A stretch of 52,270 nt of DNA from Candidatus Omnitrophota bacterium. GTDB taxonomy: Bacteria; Omnitrophota; Gorgyraeia; Duberdicusellales; 4484-171. Positions 19,100 to 26,257 of the stretch are shown here, piece by piece; position 1 is the stretch's first letter; every line of letters starts with the position of its first letter. The notes under the pieces were generated by a model. The model saw only the letters and a program-made list of their open reading frames with translations. It made no database searches and was not told the origin of the DNA. The stretch spans positions 1 through 52,270 of the forward strand of contig JAAEQW010000221.1 of the NCBI GenBank assembly GCA_024231025.1. Direction: 5' to 3'. Position numbers and translations under genes: made by a program.

Positions 19100-20273
19100 T
19101 ATAAAAAAACCAATCTATTTTGATAATAACGCAACTACTCCGCTTCACCCTCAGGTGAAAGCAGAAATCACCAAGGCATTGGATATCTTTGGCAATCCTT
19201 CAAGTCTTCATCAATTTGGACGCAAGGCTAACGAAGCGATTGAGCACTCACGCAAAACAATAGCAACATTTATTGGTGCAAATCCCGAAGAAATAATTTT
19301 TGTCGGTAGTGGCTCGGAAGCGAATAATACTGCACTGTCAATTTTTTGTTGTCAATCAGGTAAATGCTCATTCCAAAGTAAAAATCAAAGTAGTTTGATT
19401 ACCACACGAATTGAGCACCCATGCATCTTAGAAACATCAAGATGCCTTAAAGGCAAAGGCACAAACATGTTCTATTTGGATGTTGATGAGTATGGCAAAA
19501 TTAATCCCAACCAATTAAAAGACCTAACCACTAATAAAATTGGTTTAGTTTCAGTGATGATGGCCAACAATGAGATCGGCACAATTCAAGATATAAAGGA
19601 AATCGCAAAGATCGCACACAATAGCGGAATGCTTGCCCATACTGACGCTGTTCAAGCGGTTGGCAAAATACCGGTCAATGTAGGAGAACTTGATGTTGAT
19701 TTTCTTACAATGTCCGCTCACAAAATATACGGGCCAAAAGGAATTGGCGCCCTTTATGTTAAAAAAGGTACGCCATTTTGCCCATTAATTCATGGTGGGC
19801 ACCAAGAGCAAGGCCGACGAGCCGGAACTGAAAGCACTTTGGGCATAATTGCTTTTGGAAAAGCAATCGAAATGCGCGCTAAGGAAATGACCGAAGAAGA
19901 AACAAGGCTTTCACAGTTAAAAAACATTCTCAAGAGCGCAATAGAAGAAAAAATTCCTGACATTAAGTTTAACGGACACCCTACAGATTGCCTCACCGGC
20001 ACGCTTAATGTGTCATTTACCGGGGCCGAGGGAGAAGCAATATTACTGTATTTGGATTTAGAAGGAATTTGCGTATCAACCGGATCAGCTTGTGCTTCAG
20101 GTTCGCTTGATCCATCGCATGTTTTATTGGCAGTTGGGCTTTCAGCAGAGCAAGCACATGGTTCAATTCGAATTAGCATTGGACGCGAAAATACGATTGA
20201 AGATATAAATTACTTGATTGAGAAATTGCCAAAGGTAATTAAAAAAGTACGGAATATGTCAACTGCTTATTAA
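19092..20273 (+). CDS. nifS: Cysteine desulfurase (NifS/IscS type)
   Basis: PLP enzyme of 393 aa that takes sulfur from cysteine as a persulfide for Fe-S assembly and tRNA thiolation. It begins with the class V marker IYFDNNATTPLHP. The PLP lysine is Lys211 (SAHKIYGPKG) and the catalytic cysteine is Cys334 in STGSACASGSL. The length and motif set fit NifS. It overlaps nadA by 8 nt and is followed by a NifU-type scaffold after a 171-nt gap holding a palindromic repeat. The pair probably forms the main Fe-S assembly route here. Confidence 0.94.
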   Translation: MSSIKKPIYFDNNATTPLHPQVKAEITKALDIFGNPSSLHQFGRKANEAIEHSRKTIATFIGANPEEIIFVGSGSEANNTALSIFCCQSGKCSFQSKNQSSLITTRIEHPCILETSRCLKGKGTNMFYLDVDEYGKINPNQLKDLTTNKIGLVSVMMANNEIGTIQDIKEIAKIAHNSGMLAHTDAVQAVGKIPVNVGELDVDFLTMSAHKIYGPKGIGALYVKKGTPFCPLIHGGHQEQGRRAGTESTLGIIAFGKAIEMRAKEMTEEETRLSQLKNILKSAIEEKIPDIKFNGHPTDCLTGTLNVSFTGAEGEAILLYLDLEGICVSTGSACASGSLDPSHVLLAVGLSAEQAHGSIRISIGRENTIEDINYLIEKLPKVIKKVRNMSTAY

Positions 20274-20432
20274 ACGAAAAACTATAATTTAAAGTTACAA
20301 ATTACAATTAACAAATCACAAACAAATTACAATACAAAAATTCAAACGCACAAATAATTTTGTTATTTTATCAATTAGTCTTTGGATATTGTTTGTAATT
20401 TGTGATTTGTATATTGTAGCTTACGTCTAACG
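20274..20432. repeat. AT-rich imperfect palindrome between nifS and nifU
   Basis: An inverted repeat with arms at about 20311-20332 (ACAAATCACA then AAATTACAA) and 20390-20410 (TTTGTAATTTGTGATTTGT). It belongs to the same style as the gaps at 24064-24273 and 47342-47499. All three copies end just before a Shine-Dalgarno. No ORF with a ribosome binding site is present inside. Confidence 0.7.
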
Positions 20433-20444
20433 TTGGGAGAAAGA

Positions 20445-21035
20445 ATGAATGATTGGGTATACTCAGATAAATTAAAAGAACATTTCACTAATCCTAAAAA
20501 TGTTTTAGAGGACGAAGCAAATTTTGCTGCCGACGGCAAAGGCATTGTGGGCAATATAAAATGCGGTGATCAAATGCTATTTGCAATAAAAGTTGATAAA
20601 GATATTATCACCGATTGCAAATGGAAAACGTATGGTTGCGCCAGCGCTATCGCGAGCACATCGATACTCTCAGAAATGGTCAAGGGAATGACTCTTTCGG
20701 CTGCTTATAAAGTGACACCTAAAGACGTTGCAGCTCAGCTTGACGGTTTGCCTGAGCACAAAATTCACTGTTCAGTGTTAGGCGATAAAGCATTGCGCGC
20801 TGCAATTGACGATTACTATAAACGCAACGGACAAGAAAACAAGATAAAAAAAGACCAAACAAAAATAATTTGTCAATGCATGAATGTAAGCGACGCCGAA
20901 ATCGAAGAAGCCGTACTGGAAGGAGTTCGCACATATCTCGAACTGCAGGAACACACCAAGCTAGGTACTGTATGCGGACAATGTAAAGACGAAGCGCTTA
21001 AGTTGTTGGATGAATACAAAAAAAAGCATTTTTAA
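20445..21035 (+). CDS. nifU: NifU-like Fe-S scaffold with BFD-type [2Fe-2S] domain
   Basis: Fe-S scaffold of 196 aa. The N-terminal IscU-like domain (about residues 1-125) has three ligand cysteines (IKCGD, YGCASAIAS, IHCSVLGDKA). A C-terminal bacterioferritin-associated-ferredoxin-like domain has CQCMNVSDAEIE and VCGQCKDEA. The third NifU domain (thioredoxin-like NfuA part) is missing, so this is a short NifU. The ORF track starts at TTG 20433; ATG 20445 is better because GGGAGAAAG sits about 6 nt before it. It follows nifS and ends at an intrinsic terminator. Confidence 0.92.
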   Translation: MNDWVYSDKLKEHFTNPKNVLEDEANFAADGKGIVGNIKCGDQMLFAIKVDKDIITDCKWKTYGCASAIASTSILSEMVKGMTLSAAYKVTPKDVAAQLDGLPEHKIHCSVLGDKALRAAIDDYYKRNGQENKIKKDQTKIICQCMNVSDAEIEEAVLEGVRTYLELQEHTKLGTVCGQCKDEALKLLDEYKKKHF

Positions 21036-21093
21036 AATCTATTTAAAACGATTGGTAGAATATTATCACAATGGTGTGATTTAGCGGTGAAAC

Positions 21094-21118
21094 CCGAAGG
21101 AAACTTCGGGATTTTTAT
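21094..21118 (+). terminator. Intrinsic terminator after nifU
   Basis: A perfect 7-bp stem CCCGAAG / CTTCGGG closed by a GAAA tetraloop and followed by ATTTTTAT. It lies 58 nt after the nifU stop and separates the sulfur/Fe-S block from the Rrf2 operon. Confidence 0.9.
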
Positions 21119-21173
21119 AATAAGTAAATTAATCAACAAGTAGTCATGCCTGTACGCAAAATAAGAATATGCC

Positions 21174-21201
21174 TTGACAAATGATACCCACATGGTATCA
21201 T
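21174..21201 (+). promoter_or_regulatory. Promoter of the Rrf2 stress operon
   Basis: TTGACA at 21174-21179, a 16-nt spacer and TATCAT at 21196-21201. Transcription would begin near 21208, about 270 nt before the first reading frame (21476). A perfect palindrome overlaps the spacer and the -10 box. Confidence 0.7.
21181..21201. promoter_or_regulatory. Palindromic operator overlapping the -10 box
   Basis: ATGATACC-CACAT-GGTATCAT, a perfect 8-bp inverted repeat with a 5-nt centre, placed from the spacer through the -10 hexamer. A bound dimer would block RNA polymerase. The Rrf2 protein encoded in the same operon is the most likely ligand; that is inference from position. Confidence 0.65.
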
Positions 21202-21284
21202 TTAAAAAGAAAGATTGTTTTATGCACTTAACGGTAATGTCAAAAGTTCTATGAAAAAATAAGAGCGAATTGTTTGTATCCGGG

Positions 21285-21425
21285 GGGAGGTAAATCCGAA
21301 ATTCGAATATCGAAGCTCGAAACAAACGAAGAAAATTCTAAACAGAGAAAACGAAATGTATCTAAGTAATAAATATAAGGCAAATGTTTAGGATTTTTGT
21401 TATTAGGATTTCGAATTTCTTAGAA
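21285..21425. repeat. Imperfect palindromic repeat in the Rrf2 leader
   Basis: The left arm has AAATCCGAAATTCGAATATCG and the right arm GGATTTTTGTTATTAGGATTTCGAATTTC. They are imperfect reverse complements separated by an A-rich middle. It is a second palindrome style beside the CAAATTAC type. It fills most of the untranslated leader between the promoter (21174) and the micro-ORF (21476); nothing else is recognised there. Confidence 0.6.
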
Positions 21426-21475
21426 GATAATCAGTAAGTTTTGACAATACGGACTTAACCGAAAGGAGGCAGAGT

Positions 21476-21559
21476 ATGAAAATTACAATTAAATTCATGC
21501 TTCGTCCTGTAACTCACTGCAGCGAAGGCTGTAGTAGTTCGTCCTGGGCACGACACTAA
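21476..21559 (+). CDS. 27-aa Cys/Ser micropeptide upstream of Rrf2
   Basis: A micro-ORF too short for the ORF track. ATG 21476 follows a strong Shine-Dalgarno (AAAGGAGG, about 6 nt spacing) and TAA ends at 21559. The peptide has a basic, hydrophobic start (MKITIKFMLRPVTH), then a HC-x3-C pair and four serines (CSEGCSSSSW). It has no signal peptide or membrane helix. It is the first reading frame of the Rrf2 operon and ends 36 nt before the regulator. It could be a metal- or Fe-S-sensing peptide, a Cys/Ser leader peptide for attenuation, or a modified peptide precursor. No terminator hairpin follows it. I do not recognise a named family. Confidence 0.55.
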   Translation: MKITIKFMLRPVTHCSEGCSSSSWARH

Positions 21560-21595
21560 ACTACCCTCATAAAAACGAAAAACTAAAAAGGAAAT

Positions 21596-22003
21596 ATGAA
21601 ACTTTTAACAAGAGATACTGATTATGCAATTAGAGCGCTTTGCTATATCGCCAAAGCTGAAAATAGTATCGTTTCCGTAGACGAACTGGTGCTTGCACTT
21701 AAAATACCGAAACCTTTTTTAAGAAAAATATTACAGATTCTCAACAAAGAAAAATTATTGGAGTCATTCAAAGGATCAAAAGGGGGATTTCGACTTGTTT
21801 GGTCAACAAAACAAATAACTGTTTTAAAAGTTTTAGAAATATTCCAAGGTAAACTGCAGTTAAATGAGTGCACTTTAAGAAAGCAAATATGCTCTGATAC
21901 AAAAGTGTGTTTATTGAGAAAAAAGTTAAATACAATACAAGATCAAGTGCGCCGTGAATTAAAAAATATGAGTTTAGCATCGTTGATTAAAAATAGAGGT
22001 TGA
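21596..22003 (+). CDS. Rrf2 family transcriptional regulator
   Basis: Winged-helix regulator of 135 aa. It begins with the family N-terminus MKLLTRDTDYAIRALCYIA, and the recognition wing is KGSKGGFRL. Three cysteines in a C-x6-C-x5-C spacing (ECTLRKQICSDTKVC) suggest an Fe-S cluster, as in IscR, NsrR and related members. It sits inside the stress operon and is probably autoregulated through the palindrome at 21181. Signals could be oxygen, NO, iron or cluster status; the sequence alone does not decide. The ATG has AAGGAA just upstream. Confidence 0.9.
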   Translation: MKLLTRDTDYAIRALCYIAKAENSIVSVDELVLALKIPKPFLRKILQILNKEKLLESFKGSKGGFRLVWSTKQITVLKVLEIFQGKLQLNECTLRKQICSDTKVCLLRKKLNTIQDQVRRELKNMSLASLIKNRG

Positions 22004-22005
22004 GC

Positions 22006-22686
22006 ATGCGCTTACATTACTTACAACATGTAGATTTCGAAGGTTTAGGGGTAATCGATAAATGGGCAGACAATAACAACCATCAAGTAACGAAAACATC
22101 TCTCCATAAGAAAGAACAATTGCCCAAAACAGATAAATTCGACATTTTAATCATTACGGGCGGACCGATGAATGTCTATCAAGAAGATAGGTTTCCGTGG
22201 CTAAAACAAGAAAAAGAATTCATCACCGAAGCAATCACAGATGACAAGTTAGTTTTGGGCGTTTGCCTAGGTGCGCAATTGATTGCTGATTGCCTTGGAG
22301 CAAAAGTATACAAAAATAAAGAGAAAGAAATCGGCTGGTTTAATGTAGTTAACAATGGCTCTGATTTGCTGCCGAAAGAGTTTATGGCTTTTCACTGGCA
22401 CAGCGATACTTTTGACATACCAAATAAAGCAATTAATATTGCCGAAAGTCAGACTTGTCAAAACCAGGCATTTTCATATAATAGTGGAAAGGTTTTAGGT
22501 TTACAATTTCATCTTGAATTAACGAAAAATAACATTGATGATCTTATTAATGAGTGCCGCAACGAGATCACTAACGATAAATACGTACAAAGTGAAATTG
22601 AAATAAAAAATAACATAGGCTACATTGATCAAAGCAATGCACTAATAATAAACATGTTGAATACACTTATTGAAAAAAGGAGGTAA
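22006..22686 (+). CDS. Class I glutamine amidotransferase-like protein
   Basis: A 226-aa class I glutaminase-type domain. It has the oxyanion segment IITGGPMNVYQED, the nucleophile Cys87 in LGVCLGAQLIAD, and the His-x-Glu dyad in LGLQFHLEL. It resembles stand-alone GMP-synthase-like amidotransferases (YfeJ type) whose acceptor is unknown. The ORF track begins at TTG 22000; ATG 22006 is preferred, with AGAGGT 5 nt upstream. It begins 2 nt after rrf2 and is followed by ferritin 2 nt later, so it belongs to the stress operon. Its role there is unknown. Confidence 0.85.
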   Translation: MRLHYLQHVDFEGLGVIDKWADNNNHQVTKTSLHKKEQLPKTDKFDILIITGGPMNVYQEDRFPWLKQEKEFITEAITDDKLVLGVCLGAQLIADCLGAKVYKNKEKEIGWFNVVNNGSDLLPKEFMAFHWHSDTFDIPNKAINIAESQTCQNQAFSYNSGKVLGLQFHLELTKNNIDDLINECRNEITNDKYVQSEIEIKNNIGYIDQSNALIINMLNTLIEKRR

Positions 22687-22688
22687 AA

Positions 22689-23204
22689 ATGGAAAAGAAA
22701 CTAGTACAAGAAATGAACGCACAAATCACAAAAGAATTCTATTCAGCTTATTTATACCTATCAATGGTCGCCTATTTTGATAAAGAAAGCCTTGATGGTT
22801 GCAGCCACTGGATGAAAATGCAAGCCCAAGAAGAGCTAATCCACGGCATGAAAATATTCAACTACCTAAGCGAGATTGGCACACCAATAACTTTAGGGCC
22901 AATTGATAAACCAAACTTAAAGTTTTCCTCAGTTGAAGATGTTTTTAAGAAAACTCTTGCGCATGAAAAAAAGGTTACCGCAAGCATTAACAATCTTTAT
23001 GATTTAGCTCAAAAAGCCAAAGATAGCGCAACCGTAATTTTCTTGCAATGGTTTGTAACTGAACAAATCGAGGAAGAAAAAAATCCAACCGACATATTGG
23101 CAAAATTAAAGCATATTGGCACTCAACCTGCAGGCATTCTCATTTTGGATAAAGAATTAGCGACTAGGCCACAGCCTGTCGTGGCAACGACCGCAAGTGC
23201 TTAA
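22689..23204 (+). CDS. ftnA: Non-haem ferritin
   Basis: Four-helix-bundle iron storage protein (171 aa) that oxidises Fe(II) and stores it as a mineral core. Ferroxidase ligands are visible in the first helix (TKEFYSAYLYLS), in EELIHGMKIFNY (E-x2-H) and in the TEQIEEEKN helix. It begins after a strong AAAGGAGG. In this operon it would remove free iron during oxygen stress. The C-terminal extension (RPQPVVATTASA) is longer than the core fold needs. Confidence 0.93.
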   Translation: MEKKLVQEMNAQITKEFYSAYLYLSMVAYFDKESLDGCSHWMKMQAQEELIHGMKIFNYLSEIGTPITLGPIDKPNLKFSSVEDVFKKTLAHEKKVTASINNLYDLAQKAKDSATVIFLQWFVTEQIEEEKNPTDILAKLKHIGTQPAGILILDKELATRPQPVVATTASA

Positions 23205-23216
23205 AGGAGACTAAAA

Positions 23217-23354
23217 ATGAAGAGTAAAAAAACGATCAAAAAGGCAAAAACACAAATATGTGTAATTTGTAAAGGCAACGAAAAAATAAGCAACAAGAAA
23301 AAATGTTGCCCTCCTAAAACAACATCAAAGAAAAAAGGGAGTTGGAACCTTTAA
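23217..23354 (+). CDS. 45-aa Lys/Cys-rich small protein
   Basis: Too short for the ORF track. ATG 23217 is preceded by AAAGGAG at 7 nt, and TAA ends at 23354, 1 nt before the next gene. The protein is strongly basic, with CVIC then KKKCCPPK: four cysteines in a C-x2-C ... CC pattern like a rubredoxin-type or zinc knuckle. About a third of the residues are lysine. It lies between ferritin and the flavin reductase, so a small metal or electron-carrier role is possible. It may instead bind nucleic acid. No family recognised. Confidence 0.7.
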   Translation: MKSKKTIKKAKTQICVICKGNEKISNKKKCCPPKTTSKKKGSWNL

Positions 23355-23355
23355 A

Positions 23356-24063
23356 ATGGAGTTAATTCACGCTAATTTAACAGATGTAGTAGAGCGCACA
23401 TCTTCAGTCAAAAGCTGGAGATTCAAATTGGAGAAACCGTTAAAATTTAAAGCGGGTCAATTTTTACGCGTCATCTTTGATACAGAAAATATGTCTAATT
23501 CTAATCTAAATAAGTTTCTATCGTTCTCCTGTGCGCCAGATAAAGACTATATTGAATTCACCAAGAGACTCTCAAATAGTGAATTTTCTAAACGATTGCT
23601 CAAGCTAAAGCCTAACGATAGAATATCATTAGAAGCGCCAATGGGAAATTGCGTTTTGTCAGAAAATGATAAAAAAATTGCCTTTCTAATTGGTGGAATA
23701 GGGATTACTCCGGTAATCTCAATCATTGAACACGTTGTGGAAAAAAAACTTCCCATCAACGTTACTTTGATTTACTCTAACAGATCTGAAGACGACATTG
23801 CCTTTAAATCTGAACTAAATATTTGGGCAAGGAATTCTAATATTGATATATTGCACACTATCACTGACTGCACACCGAAGGAAGAAAACTGCCTAAGAGG
23901 GCTGATTACTAAAGAACTAATAGAAAATAAGATTCCTGACTACCGCAGTAGAGCTATTTTTATTTTCGGACCCCCAATAATGGTTTCGAGCATAAAAAAT
24001 ATTTGCCTTGAGCTTAATTGTAACGCTGATATGATTAGAGCAGAAAACTTTGTTGGGTACTAA
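23356..24063 (+). CDS. FAD/NAD(P)H ferredoxin-reductase-like oxidoreductase
   Basis: Ferredoxin-NADP reductase superfamily protein of 235 aa. Residues 1 to about 100 form the FAD barrel (KAGQFLRV, then FLSFSCAPD in place of the usual RxYS). Residues from about 105 form the NAD(P) domain (AFLIGGIGITPVISI and the C-terminal FGPPIMV). It carries no iron-sulfur domain. Its position just before rubredoxin suggests it is the NAD(P)H:rubredoxin reductase that feeds FprA, desulfoferrodoxin and rubrerythrin. That partner assignment is inference. Confidence 0.85.
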   Translation: MELIHANLTDVVERTSSVKSWRFKLEKPLKFKAGQFLRVIFDTENMSNSNLNKFLSFSCAPDKDYIEFTKRLSNSEFSKRLLKLKPNDRISLEAPMGNCVLSENDKKIAFLIGGIGITPVISIIEHVVEKKLPINVTLIYSNRSEDDIAFKSELNIWARNSNIDILHTITDCTPKEENCLRGLITKELIENKIPDYRSRAIFIFGPPIMVSSIKNICLELNCNADMIRAENFVGY

Positions 24064-24273
24064 AATCATACACTATGAAAAAAATTACAAATACTAAATC
24101 ACTTGTTTGCCGGCGGACAAACAGACAAGCAATATCTAATTGCAATTAACAAATAGCCAAAACTGTTTGAGGATTTGGTTTTTGGTTATTGTAATTTGTT
24201 TGCCTGCCCGCCGTATTGGCAGGCGGGTAATTTGTTGCTTGGAAATTGGAATTTAAAAAGGGAGGTAATCAAA
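24064..24273. repeat. AT-rich palindrome with a nested GC-rich hairpin, upstream of rubredoxin
   Basis: Arms CAATTAACAAATAGCCAAAA and TTTTTGGTTATTGTAATTTG make an imperfect palindrome like those before nifU and moaC. Inserted in the right part is a GC-rich 26-mer (24202-24227, GCCTGCCCGCCGTATTGGC...). Its reverse complement recurs at 26080-26105 with one mismatch. The strand ends at a GGGAGG ribosome binding site for rubredoxin. Confidence 0.7.
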
Positions 24274-24423
24274 ATGGATAAATATCGTTGCACAATTTGC
24301 GAATACATTTATGATCCAGCTAAAAACAACAATATCGCATTTACTGATTTAGCAGATGATTGGGTTTGCCCAGAGTGCGGAGTAGGAAAAGATCAATTTG
24401 AGAAAATAGATGAAGCCAACTGA
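24274..24423 (+). CDS. Rubredoxin
   Basis: Small Fe(Cys)4 electron carrier of 49 aa. The two ligand knuckles are CTICEYIYD and CPECGVGKD, with DDWVCP between, as in standard rubredoxins. The linker between knuckles is a few residues shorter and more polar than in classic examples. The ORF track starts at 24175 inside a repeat; ATG 24274 is correct, with GGGAGG 7 nt before it. It overlaps the flavodiiron gene by 14 nt, so the two are expressed together and rubredoxin is the likely electron donor. Confidence 0.95.
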   Translation: MDKYRCTICEYIYDPAKNNNIAFTDLADDWVCPECGVGKDQFEKIDEAN

Positions 24424-25579
24424 AATAAAAAAGGGGATTTACTGGGTAGGTGCAATTGATGCCGAGTTGCGTAATTTCCATGGCTATCTTACTCAACGCG
24501 GATCAACATATAACGCATATCTTATCGTTGATGAGAAAATTACCTTAATCGATACAGTTAAGCGTTCCTGTTTTGATGAAATGATCACCCGAATAAAAGA
24601 AATAGTTGACCCAGCAAAAATCGACTACATCGTATCTAATCATGTTGAGATGGACCATTCTGGCTGTCTACCCAAAATGTGTCAACTTGCCCCTGGTGCT
24701 ATTGTAATTACTTCACCTAATGGAGAAAAAGGGTTACGCCAGCATTATAATCAAAATTGGAATTTTAAAGTGGTCAACAGCGGCGATACAGTTAATATTG
24801 GTCAGAGAAATCTAAGTTTCGTTTTAACTCCAATGGTTCATTGGCCGGACTCAATGGTTACGTATATTCCAGAAGAGAAACTCCTACTTTCCAATGATGC
24901 CTTTGGCCAACACATTGCAAGCAAAGAGCGCTTCGACGATCAATACGACCTTGAAATAATTAAAAGTGAAGCAGCCAAATACTATGCGAACATTGTACTT
25001 TTATTTGGAGCGCAAGTTAAAAAGGCCCTAGATGCGCTATCCTCACTGGAAATTGACATAATTGCACCAAGCCATGGCTTGATTTGGCGAAAACATATAA
25101 ACAATATCATTGGTCTTTATAAGAAATGGTCAAATAATGAAACTGAAGAAAAGGCAGTAATTATATACGATACTATGTGGCACTCGACTGAGAAAATTGC
25201 AAACTTCATTAAAAATGCTTTCCAATCTAAAAGCATTGATGCAAAAGTGTTTAGCCTGCAAAGCACGCACATCTCAGATATAATGGCACATCTTTTGTCT
25301 GCTAAATACATTTGCGTCGGATCACCAACCCTTAATAACGGGCTGCTACCAACCGTTGCGGCATTCACAACTTACATGCAAGGACTTACACCAAAAAACA
25401 GAAATGCTTTAAGTTTTGGATCATACGGTTGGGGCGGGCAAAGCATAAAACAAATTGATCAAATTTTATCAAACTGTGGATTCAAAACCGCTGAGGCAAT
25501 TAAAATACAGTATGTACCAGATGAAAATAAACTAAAGGAGGTTTGCGATGACAGAATTAAGAACATTATATCACTGTGA
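24410..25579 (+). CDS. fprA: Flavodiiron protein (FprA-type oxygen/NO reductase)
   Basis: Cytoplasmic flavodiiron protein (389 aa) that reduces O2 to water or NO to N2O. The beta-lactamase-like domain holds the diiron ligands: His78, Glu80, Asp82 and His83 in HVEMDHSG, then a His in MVHWPDSM, the Asp in LSNDAFGQH and a His in PSHGLIW. A flavodoxin domain from about residue 255 has the FMN loop [13 protein letters not shown]. It overlaps rubredoxin upstream and desulfoferrodoxin downstream (32 nt). Preference for O2 or NO is not readable here. Confidence 0.94.
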   Translation: MKPTEIKKGIYWVGAIDAELRNFHGYLTQRGSTYNAYLIVDEKITLIDTVKRSCFDEMITRIKEIVDPAKIDYIVSNHVEMDHSGCLPKMCQLAPGAIVITSPNGEKGLRQHYNQNWNFKVVNSGDTVNIGQRNLSFVLTPMVHWPDSMVTYIPEEKLLLSNDAFGQHIASKERFDDQYDLEIIKSEAAKYYANIVLLFGAQVKKALDALSSLEIDIIAPSHGLIWRKHINNIIGLYKKWSNNETEEKAVIIYDTMWHSTEKIANFIKNAFQSKSIDAKVFSLQSTHISDIMAHLLSAKYICVGSPTLNNGLLPTVAAFTTYMQGLTPKNRNALSFGSYGWGGQSIKQIDQILSNCGFKTAEAIKIQYVPDENKLKEVCDDRIKNIISL

Positions 25580-25931
25580 AATTTGTAAGCATTTAATTGA
25601 AATAGTTTCAGCCGGTGCACCAACGCTTATCTGCTGCAATCAGCCAATGATAAAAGTAGAACCAAAAACTGAAGATACCGGAAGCGAAAAACATGTGCCA
25701 ATAATTGAAAATACAGAAAATGGAAGCATAATAAAAGTTGGCAGCATTGAGCATCCAATGATTGAGGAACACTACATCAAGTTCATTGAAGTATTAACTA
25801 AGGAGAGAGTTCTAAGAGTTGAATTGAAACCTGGCCAAAAACCAGAAATAAAATGTTGCACTAAAAAAGAAAATATTCTCAAGGTAAGAGAATTTTGCAC
25901 AGTACATGGGGTGTGGCAGAATAGACCATAG
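25548..25931 (+). CDS. dfx: Desulfoferrodoxin (superoxide reductase)
   Basis: 2Fe superoxide reductase of 127 aa. The N-terminal desulforedoxin domain (centre I) has CEIC and ICCNQPM cysteines. The C-terminal neelaredoxin domain (centre II) has the Fe(His)4Cys ligands in EKHVP, SIEHPMIEEHYI and FCTVHGVW. The lysine next to the first histidine (EKHVP) is the residue known to assist superoxide binding. It overlaps the flavodiiron gene by 32 nt, with AAAGGAGG 7 nt before its ATG inside fprA. Rubredoxin is the probable donor. Confidence 0.95.
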   Translation: MTELRTLYHCEICKHLIEIVSAGAPTLICCNQPMIKVEPKTEDTGSEKHVPIIENTENGSIIKVGSIEHPMIEEHYIKFIEVLTKERVLRVELKPGQKPEIKCCTKKENILKVREFCTVHGVWQNRP

Positions 25932-26257
25932 ACCGTTGGTCTAGTTATAAGTTGTAAGTAGTAAGTTTTAAGTCCGGAAAGTTCCGGACCAGAGACTCCC
26001 GCCTTTGGCGGGACAGGCGCCGACAATAAACCAGGAACTGGGAATAAATTAGGATAAGAAGTAAAAACAATTTTTCAGGCCCGCCTGCCAATCCGGCGGG
26101 CAGGCAGGCCCTGAGACCTTAAAAGCATGGTATCCTGAGTGAAACGAAGGATTTTTAAGGGTGAAGCGCCAGAGAAAATCATCGCTGGATGATTTGAACG
26201 GTGCCAGAGAAATTGGTTTTTTGCTTCTTATCGTTATTACTTAAAAAGGAGGTAATT
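25932..26257. repeat. Cluster of GC-rich and mixed hairpins upstream of rubrerythrin
   Basis: A 326-nt gene-free stretch with four palindromes: GTCCGGAA-AG-TTCCGGAC (25972-25989); TCCCGCC-TTT-GGCGGGA (25997-26013); CCCGCCTGCCAATCCGGCGG... (26080-26105), the inverse copy of 24202-24227; and a nested stem CCTTAAAA...TTTTAAGG (26117-26160) around ATCCT/AGGAT. Two near-copies of GCCAGAGAAA follow. No T-rich tail marks a simple terminator. No RNA gene was recognised. Confidence 0.7.

Noticed and set aside
21032-21325. A 97-aa minus-strand ORF over the Rrf2 promoter.
   Set aside because: It covers a terminator, promoter and repeat, and has no motif or ribosome binding site.
24075-24149. A 24-codon ORF (MKKITNTKS...) before rubredoxin.
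   Set aside because: No ribosome binding site, and it lies inside a palindromic repeat.
25932-26257. A tRNA or other RNA gene in the hairpin cluster.
   Set aside because: No cloverleaf, CCA end or conserved RNA core could be made from the sequence.
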